The notes beneath the pieces are model-generated. The model did not search any database. It saw only the letters and a list, made by a program, of their open reading frames with translations, and was not told where the DNA came from. DNA of 64,000 nucleotides from an uncultured Alphaproteobacteria bacterium (GTDB taxonomy: Bacteria > Pseudomonadota > Alphaproteobacteria > SP197). The position numbers and the translations under genes are program-made. Where the stretch lies: contig CALSLK010000006.1 of NCBI GenBank assembly GCA_943787175.1, forward strand, positions 124,001 to 188,000, given 5' to 3'. This document shows, piece after piece, positions 58,485-64,000 of the stretch. Within the stretch, counting starts at the first letter, position 1; the number at the start of each line of letters is the position of its first letter.

Positions 58485-60425
58485 TTACGCGGTGCCGGAC
58501 TTCTTGTCGTCGTCATCGACTTCTTCGAACTCGGCATCCACGACACCGTCGTCCGAAGCACCGCCTTGGGCACCCTCTTCACCATCACCACCGTCACCGG
58601 CCTCAGCCTGCTCGGCCTTGTAGATCTCCTCGCCCAGCTTCATGGAAGCCTGGACCAGAACCTGGGTCTTGGATTCGATGGCCTCGACGTCGGCGTCATC
58701 GGCCTCCTTCTCCAGTTCCGACTTGAGATCGGTAATGGCCTCTTCGATCTCGGTCTTCACAGCCGATTCAACCTTGTCGCCATGTTCGGCAAGCTGCTGC
58801 TCGGTGGCATGCACCAGGGCGTCGGCCTGATTGCGGGCCTCTACCTCGGCGCGGCGTTTGGCATCTTCCTCGGCATGACTTTCAGCATCCGAAACCATGC
58901 CTTCGATCTCATCATCGCTGAGACCACCCGAAGCCTGGATACGGATCTGCTGTTCCTTGCCGGTCGCCTTGTCCTTGGCCGAGACGTTGACGATACCGTT
59001 GGCGTCGATGTCGAACGTGACCTCGATTTGCGGCATGCCGCGCGGAGCCGAAGGCAGGCCTACCAGGTCGAACTGACCCAGAACCTTATTGTCGGCAGCC
59101 ATTTCGCGTTCGCCCTGGAACACACGGATCGTCACGGCAGTCTGGTTGTCCTCGGCTGTGGAGAACACCTGGCTCTTGCGTGTGGGGATCGTCGTGTTGC
59201 GGTCGATCAGGCGGGTGAAGACACCACCCAGCGTCTCGATACCCAGGGACAGCGGCGTGACATCCAGCAGGAGGACGTCCTTGACCTCACCCTGGAGAAC
59301 ACCGGCCTGAATGGCAGCACCCAGAGCAACAACCTCATCGGGGTTCACACCCTTGTGGGGTTCCTTGCCAAAGAACTGCTGCACCTTTTCCTGAACCTTG
59401 GGCATGCGGGTCATGCCACCGACCAGAACGACTTCGTCGATCTCGCCAGCCGTCAGTCCGGCATCCTTGAGCGCCTTCTTGCAGGGCGCAAGCGTGCGTT
59501 CGATCAGGTCACCCACCAGGGCTTCGAGCTTGGCGCGTGTCAGCTTGATGGCCAGATGTTTGGGGCCTGAAGCATCGGCCGTGATGAACGGCAGGTTCAC
59601 TTCGGTCTGGACCGAGCTGGAAAGTTCGATCTTGGCCTTTTCGGCCGCTTCACGCAGGCGCTGCAGGGCCAGCTTGTCCTTGCGCAGGTCGATGGCGTTC
59701 TCTTTGTTGAACTCATCAGCCAGGTAATCAAGGATCTGCTTGTCGAAATCCTCACCGCCCAGGAACGTATCGCCGTTGGTCGACTTCACTTCGAAGACGC
59801 CGTCGCCGATTTCCAGGACCGAGACGTCGAACGTGCCGCCGCCGAGGTCATAAACCACGATGGTGCCGCTTTCCTTCTTGTCCAGGCCATAGGCCAGCGC
59901 AGCCGCTGTCGGCTCGTTGATGATGCGCAGGACTTCAAGGCCCGCGATCTTGCCGGCATCCTTGGTCGCCTGGCGCTGGCTGTCGTTGAAATAGGCCGGA
60001 ACCGTGATGACCGCCTGGGTCACGCTCTCGCCCAGATGGGCTTCAGCGGTTTCCTTCATCTTCTGCAGGATGAAGGCACTGATCTGGCTGGGGCTGTACT
60101 TCTCGCCGTTCGCCTCGACCCAGGCATCGCCGTTGTCGGCTTTGACGATCTTGTAAGGCACAAGATCCTTGTCCTTCTGGGTCATAGGGTCGGCAAAGCC
60201 GCGCCCGATCAGGCGTTTGATGGCAAACAGGGTCGCTTCGGGATTGGTCACGGCCTGGCGTTTGGCCGACTGGCCCACCAGACGTTCACCATCACCGGAA
60301 AACGCGACAATCGACGGGGTCGTACGCCCGCCTTCAGAATTTTCGATGACGCGGCCTGCGCCGCCTTCCATCACGGCTACACACGAGTTCGTGGTGCCCA
60401 AATCGATACCGATAACCTTACTCAT
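58485..60425 (-). CDS. dnaK: Chaperone DnaK (Hsp70)
   Basis: 646 residues from ATG 60425. [17 protein letters not shown] at the start, [30 protein letters not shown], then substrate domain with [19 protein letters not shown] and a lid ending in an acidic tail [11 protein letters not shown]. An in-frame 40-codon upstream extension covers the promoter and is rejected. Confidence 0.97.
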   Translation of the reverse strand: MSKVIGIDLGTTNSCVAVMEGGAGRVIENSEGGRTTPSIVAFSGDGERLVGQSAKRQAVTNPEATLFAIKRLIGRGFADPMTQKDKDLVPYKIVKADNGDAWVEANGEKYSPSQISAFILQKMKETAEAHLGESVTQAVITVPAYFNDSQRQATKDAGKIAGLEVLRIINEPTAAALAYGLDKKESGTIVVYDLGGGTFDVSVLEIGDGVFEVKSTNGDTFLGGEDFDKQILDYLADEFNKENAIDLRKDKLALQRLREAAEKAKIELSSSVQTEVNLPFITADASGPKHLAIKLTRAKLEALVGDLIERTLAPCKKALKDAGLTAGEIDEVVLVGGMTRMPKVQEKVQQFFGKEPHKGVNPDEVVALGAAIQAGVLQGEVKDVLLLDVTPLSLGIETLGGVFTRLIDRNTTIPTRKSQVFSTAEDNQTAVTIRVFQGEREMAADNKVLGQFDLVGLPSAPRGMPQIEVTFDIDANGIVNVSAKDKATGKEQQIRIQASGGLSDDEIEGMVSDAESHAEEDAKRRAEVEARNQADALVHATEQQLAEHGDKVESAVKTEIEEAITDLKSELEKEADDADVEAIESKTQVLVQASMKLGEEIYKAEQAEAGDGGDGEEGAQGGASDDGVVDAEFEEVDDDDKKSGTA

Positions 60426-60518
60426 AATCTCTGACTCCTTGTCTAGGCGGATCCGGGAAGAGGCCCGACGCGCGGCGCCTCCGGGAGGACCCCCGAAAGT
60501 CCCTTGGTTGTGTGTGTG

Positions 60519-60546
60519 ATATGGGGCCGCAGGACAGTCGTGCAAG
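60519..60546 (-). promoter_or_regulatory. RpoH (sigma-32) heat-shock promoter of dnaK
   Basis: On the minus strand CTTGCAC (60546-60540), a 13-base spacer, then CCCCATAT (60526-60519), close to the CTTGAAA-N11-15-CCCCATNT consensus. It is about 95 bases upstream of the dnaK ATG. No CIRCE repeat was seen. Confidence 0.8.
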
Positions 60547-60877
60547 GGTGCAACACCGCCAAAAATGCGAGGTTTTCGAGTCAGTTAGGGGTTGAAACCA
60601 TTGGTTTGTGGATACCCACGGCTAACGGTCAGGGAAGACCCGGCGATACGCCCGCAGCCAGAACCCGGGGGAGGCCCTAGGCCATTTTCGTGGTTCAACT
60701 CCATGCAAAGTAGATGTTGTGGTTTACGGATGCGCCAACGCTACTGATGGTATCGTCTAACTGTGCCAAACCACGGCCGATCAACGAAGTCGGGGGACGG
60801 GTGTACACCGATTGCAGATACCCAGGAGGCATCTGTCAGCCAATTTCGTATGCTGTCACCGAAAGACCGAGCGCGGA
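60547..60877. other. Intergenic region, no gene recognised
   Basis: About 330 bases between the dnaK promoter and the acyltransferase stop. Short open frames here lack ribosome-binding sites and family resemblance. No hairpin with a T run, tRNA or repeat was recognised. Confidence 0.5.
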
Positions 60878-62068
60878 TCAAGGTTGCCGCTGAAACTCCA
60901 GACGCGACCCCTTGGTACGCAGCGCCCTGACGATGGGCTGCTCCACGTATCGGGAGAACCCCCATACCGCCACCGTGAGCACTGGCAGAGTGACGAGCAG
61001 CGCAAGCAGGGCGGCAACGCCAGGGCCCAGAGACGGTTCGAAACGCAGGAAGAGCCAGCAGGTGAGCGTGAGCAGGATGGGCCAGTGGAGCAGGAAGAGG
61101 CCATAGCTGTTGCGCCCGGCGGTGGCGAGGCCCCGGCTGAGGCGACCCGGCGATGGTCGTTCGGGCAGGAGGGCGTAGAGCAGGACGGGCCCCGCCAGCG
61201 CGGTGGCCCAGGGGCCCCAGGCCGACGGCAGCCAGAAGACATACCAGGCCTCAAGGGCCATGCCGCCGGTATAGGAGCCTGAGGGATTGAGGCCGACATA
61301 AAACGCCACGACGGCAAGCAGACAGCGCAGGGCCGGGCCGGGCGCACCGAACCTTACGGCCTGACGCAATGCCGCGATGGCCGCACCCAGAACAACCGCG
61401 CCGGTCAACGGCAGGAAAACAAAGGCCGGCAGTGCCACGGCAAGCAGCGACACGGAGCGCCGGGCTTTCGGCGCAACGCGCAGCACGACAAGACAGAGCA
61501 CGGAGCCCAGAAACAGATCGGGCATCATCCAGAGCTGCATGAGCAGCGCGCTATTCTGTTCCACCTGGCCCAGCAGAAACTCCCGCGCCAGGGACGCGAA
61601 GGTGGGCGGGTCGGACCAGAACCAGCTGAGCCATGTCACCCCGCCAAAATCATAAATCCGCGCGCTGGCCTCCAGATGCGCCTTGCCGAAGATCATGGTG
61701 AGCGACCAGGCGAGGAGACCGGCCACGAGAGCAGGCAGAACCAGCCGGAGATAACGCTGCAATAAGGAAAGCGGCAACGGCGGGGCAACGCCGCGCGAGG
61801 ACCAGGCCAGCACGATGGCATACCCACTCACGGCCATGAGCAGGGCGACAGCAAGCACATTGGCGACGACGACGTTGTAGAATGGGAACGGGGTGACCGA
61901 TGCCGGCAGACCCAGGCCGTGGAAGTTTCCGATCACGAAATCGGGGAAAAACACCCAGCAGGCATGGGTCAGAACCACGGCCAGGATGGCGAGGCCACGC
62001 AGCATGTCGAGGCCCTGATCCCTGCCGGCACCGGTATGGACCGGCGCTGGATGCGATCCTGCCGTCAA
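60878..62068 (-). CDS. Acyltransferase 3 family membrane protein
   Basis: 396 residues, about ten membrane helices. Opens GLDMLRGLAILAVVLTHACW, with the family's catalytic-type His in VLTHA and a later SYGLFLLHWPILL. Such proteins O-acylate exported sugars, lipids or peptidoglycan. Lies 37 bases downstream of a small secreted protein gene on the same strand, which could be co-transcribed. Confidence 0.87.
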   Translation of the reverse strand: MTAGSHPAPVHTGAGRDQGLDMLRGLAILAVVLTHACWVFFPDFVIGNFHGLGLPASVTPFPFYNVVVANVLAVALLMAVSGYAIVLAWSSRGVAPPLPLSLLQRYLRLVLPALVAGLLAWSLTMIFGKAHLEASARIYDFGGVTWLSWFWSDPPTFASLAREFLLGQVEQNSALLMQLWMMPDLFLGSVLCLVVLRVAPKARRSVSLLAVALPAFVFLPLTGAVVLGAAIAALRQAVRFGAPGPALRCLLAVVAFYVGLNPSGSYTGGMALEAWYVFWLPSAWGPWATALAGPVLLYALLPERPSPGRLSRGLATAGRNSYGLFLLHWPILLTLTCWLFLRFEPSLGPGVAALLALLVTLPVLTVAVWGFSRYVEQPIVRALRTKGSRLEFQRQP

Positions 62069-62105
62069 CGACGCAACCGGTGCACTCGGCTCCGCAGCAT
62101 GGCTG

Positions 62106-62576
62106 TTATGGGGTCAGCTCCAGGCTCACATCGATGCCCACCGTATCCGAGATGGCAATCTCCAGCACAACGTTCTTGTCGAGGTCGGCGAAATCGGCGG
62201 CATAGAGGTTCCGGTAGGTCACGAAGCTGGAAACCAGCAGATCGGGGTTGTCTTCCCCGTAGACCCAGATTTCGATCCTGTTCGTGACCCCGCGAACATC
62301 ATCAGCCGGTTCGGCTTCGGTCACCCAGAAATTGGCGTGGTTGATATGCTCCTGGCGCTCACCGGCGGGCAGAACACGATGCTCGACGGGTGAGGCGGCA
62401 ACACCGGGAATGGAGGTTTGCCATTTGATGATGAGTGCCTGGTCGCTGTTGTTGGTGAGAACAACCGGCGGATCAACAATACTGGCCCCTCGAGATGCCA
62501 TGCCGCTTCCGAACGCTGCCGTGCCTGTCAGCATGACAACAAGGCAGGCAGCCAGGGTGCGAGAGATCTGGTTCAT
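62106..62576 (-). CDS. Secreted protein of unknown function
   Basis: 156 residues from ATG 62576. Signal peptide at about 1-25 (LAACLVVMLTGTAAFGSG). The mature part is beta-rich with PPVVLTNNSDQALIIKW and IEIWVYGEDNPDLL; I recognise no family. Upstream of the acyltransferase gene on the same strand. Confidence 0.65.
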   Translation of the reverse strand: MNQISRTLAACLVVMLTGTAAFGSGMASRGASIVDPPVVLTNNSDQALIIKWQTSIPGVAASPVEHRVLPAGERQEHINHANFWVTEAEPADDVRGVTNRIEIWVYGEDNPDLLVSSFVTYRNLYAADFADLDKNVVLEIAISDTVGIDVSLELTP

Positions 62577-62831
62577 GTAATGCGCGCTCCTGATTGATGC
62601 GGTAGCCCCTACCGACAGCCAAGCCCCCGCTTGCCCGGAACCTATTCTATCAGATGACATTCCCAAACACGAAACGGACAGACGCCGAAACCGGTTGTTA
62701 TCGGTCACGGTGGGCCCACGATAACCTGCGTTGCCAGATTGACCGTCCACCGCGCCGCAGTGATAGTTTCTCATCCTGAAGATCGTTCCCCGTGGGCATG
62801 GGGAACGATAAGAGCCATCGGAGGAAACGCC

Positions 62832-63596
62832 ATGCCAGCCTTCCAAAACCGCTTTTTCATCGCCGCGTTCGTTGCTCTGGCCATCGCGGGCGGCGTGTAG
62901 CACAGCACCGCGTCCGCGGACGAACTCTATGGCGCATTTGCCGTTTCGGACGACCTCGAGACGTGGGGCAGAGCCTACAACTACCCGACGCTGGCGGAGG
63001 CGGAGGCGTTGCGTGCGTGCCAGCAAAGCACTTCCAGACCCTGTGCGATCCACCACACGATCTCGCCGGGCGACAAATACCAGTGTTTCGCCATGGCGAG
63101 GGGCTATCAGGAACTCTACAATGACTCCGATGGACCGAAAGAAGCCTATTTCGGCTTCGCCCACACCTGGATCGATGCCTATGAAGCCGCCATCGAACGC
63201 TGCGATCAGGACTATCCCCGGTGCAGAGTGAAACTGGAAGCGGATGCGTCCTGCAACGGCGAATCGTCAGACCCTGAACCATCCTATGCAGCATTCTTCT
63301 ACTCGCAGGAAGAACATCGCTGGGGCTTTGCCCATGGCAGGCCGACCAAAAACCATGCTCTTTCCGACGCCTGGCTTGAATGCGGCCTGCAGTCCTGCAT
63401 TCTCGAGTACGAAATGGTGCCCCTTGATCTCAATCCCTGTTTCGGGTTCGCGGTCGATGAAGAGACGATCGTATGGGCTTGGGGTCAATCGATGGAAGCT
63501 GTTGAGACCGCCTTGCAAGACGAGTGTGCCGCCAGCGATATGAGCGCCTGTGATTCGGCCTTTTCCAGAAAGGAGTATTACTGCAACAGGATCTAG
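62832..63596 (+). pseudogene. Secreted DUF4189-like protein with an amber codon in the signal peptide
   Basis: GGAGGAAACGCC precedes ATG 62832. The frame reads MPAFQNRFFIAAFVALAIAG, a good signal-peptide start, then meets TAG at 62898-62900 and continues TASADELYGAFAVSDDLETW to a stop at 63596. The mature part contains repeated blocks of the DUF4189 kind (YGAFAVS..W..AYNYPTLAEAEAL..C, YAAFFYS.. and RWGFAHG..) with many paired Cys, suggesting disulfides in the periplasm. If real, the stop abolishes export. A downstream start near 63009 would lack a signal peptide. Confidence 0.7.
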
Positions 63597-63837
63597 AGCC
63601 GGTTGTGTTCAAGTGACACTGACAAGATGAGGCGACGCCATTTACAGTTCATTCTGGCGGGACCAGTCGCAGATCAGATCGAAGTCTTATGGCAGCGCTG
63701 GGATTCCGTGATGGCTGCGTGAGCACCGGCGTACATTTCGTTGGTGTACCCAGAAGAGTAAGACGACGAGACACCGGCCGTTGGCCGGCATCCTGCTGAC
63801 ACAATCGGGGTCGGGATCGGTGTAGAATGCAGCATCT

Positions 63838-63857
63838 GCCGGATTTCCGGCCTTTTT
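63838..63857 (+). terminator. Small hairpin with T5 just upstream of the last gene
   Basis: GCCGG-ATTT-CCGGC followed shortly by TTTTT, 14 bases before the ATG at 63871. It may be an attenuator or chance; the stem is only five pairs. Confidence 0.3.
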
Positions 63858-63870
63858 CGGAGACACAGTC

Positions 63871-64000
63871 ATGCCCAGCACCCTTGCCGACAAAGCCACC
63901 GCGTTTCGTGCCCTGCACCGGCGCGGCGCCACGTTAGTCATGCCCAATGCCTGGGATGCCGGCTCTGCGCGCCTGCTGGAATCCCTGGGGTTTCAGGCTC
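63871..64000 (+). CDS. Isocitrate lyase / PEP mutase family protein, 3' end outside window
   Basis: Only the first 43 codons are present. FRALHRRGATLVMPNAWDAG and then SARLLESLGF match the start of the PEP mutase/isocitrate lyase-like family (carboxyphosphonoenolpyruvate phosphonomutase-like proteins). ATG 63871 follows CGGAGACACAGTC. The exact activity cannot be told without the rest. Confidence 0.82.
   Translation, partial: MPSTLADKATAFRALHRRGATLVMPNAWDAGSARLLESLGFQA

Noticed and set aside
60741-60965. Small minus-strand frame of 74 codons
   Set aside because: Overlaps the end of the acyltransferase gene, without a ribosome-binding site or recognisable similarity.

Overview
This is a stretch of an alphaproteobacterial chromosome of high GC (about 60 percent or more by eye). 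Support for that comes from: the gene order mutM / rpsT / dnaA / dnaN / recF / gyrB beside ubiE-ubiB, coaBC-dut and moeB; the very large NAD-glutamate dehydrogenase; dnaK-dnaJ close to dapB; a divergent katG-oxyR pair; and hairpin repeats carrying GANTC (CcrM) sites. A Rhodospirillales-like, possibly marine, relative is my inference; I cannot name a species. No rRNA, tRNA, CRISPR array, transposase or phage structural gene was seen.

Layout. 1-4.3 kb: NAD-glutamate dehydrogenase (minus), cut by the window start. 4.3-19.3 kb: an accessory-looking zone holding four copies of a roughly 260-340 bp interspersed repeat with imperfect inverted ends, a lone sarcosine oxidase beta subunit, an AT-richer insert with an orphan ORF behind a perfect 42-bp palindrome, a cold-shock gene, cyclopropane fatty acid synthase, a candidate three-hairpin small RNA, transporters and an acyl-CoA gene set (ADP-forming acyl-CoA ligase, enoyl-CoA hydratase, 3-hydroxyacyl-CoA dehydrogenase-like protein). 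19.3-25.7 kb: an iron-oxygenase neighbourhood (Rieske oxygenase, CmcJ/NvfI-like protein, two tandem isopenicillin-N-synthase-like 2OG/Fe(II) oxygenases) with an adenylate cyclase/TolB/TPR protein in the middle. 25.9-36.7 kb: DsrE, MoeB, GNAT, DUF1272, dUTPase, CoaBC, KatG/OxyR, UbiB, UbiE, MutM. 36.8-46.2 kb: rpsT, dnaA, dnaN, recF, gyrB and a class A penicillin-binding protein. 46.2-51.5 kb: two divergent cobalamin operons, one ending in a Bcr/CflA-type exporter. 51.6-60.5 kb: endonuclease III, paired EamA exporters, dapB, a five-EF-hand secreted protein, dnaJ and dnaK with a clear RpoH promoter. 60.9-64 kb: acyltransferase, two secreted proteins of unknown role (one with an amber codon in its signal peptide), and the start of a PEP-mutase/isocitrate-lyase family gene cut by the window end.

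Quality warning. Three conserved genes (dnaA with four indels summing to zero, oxyR with one, a GNAT gene with one) are frame-disrupted although their protein signals continue cleanly in the next frame. Since dnaA is essential, this most probably reflects sequence error rather than decay, and the amber codon at 62.9 kb deserves the same suspicion.

Most novel candidates: the mosaic interspersed repeat family, the 42-bp palindrome with its orphan ORF, the candidate small RNA just before repeat copy 3, and the mixed iron-oxygenase neighbourhood.
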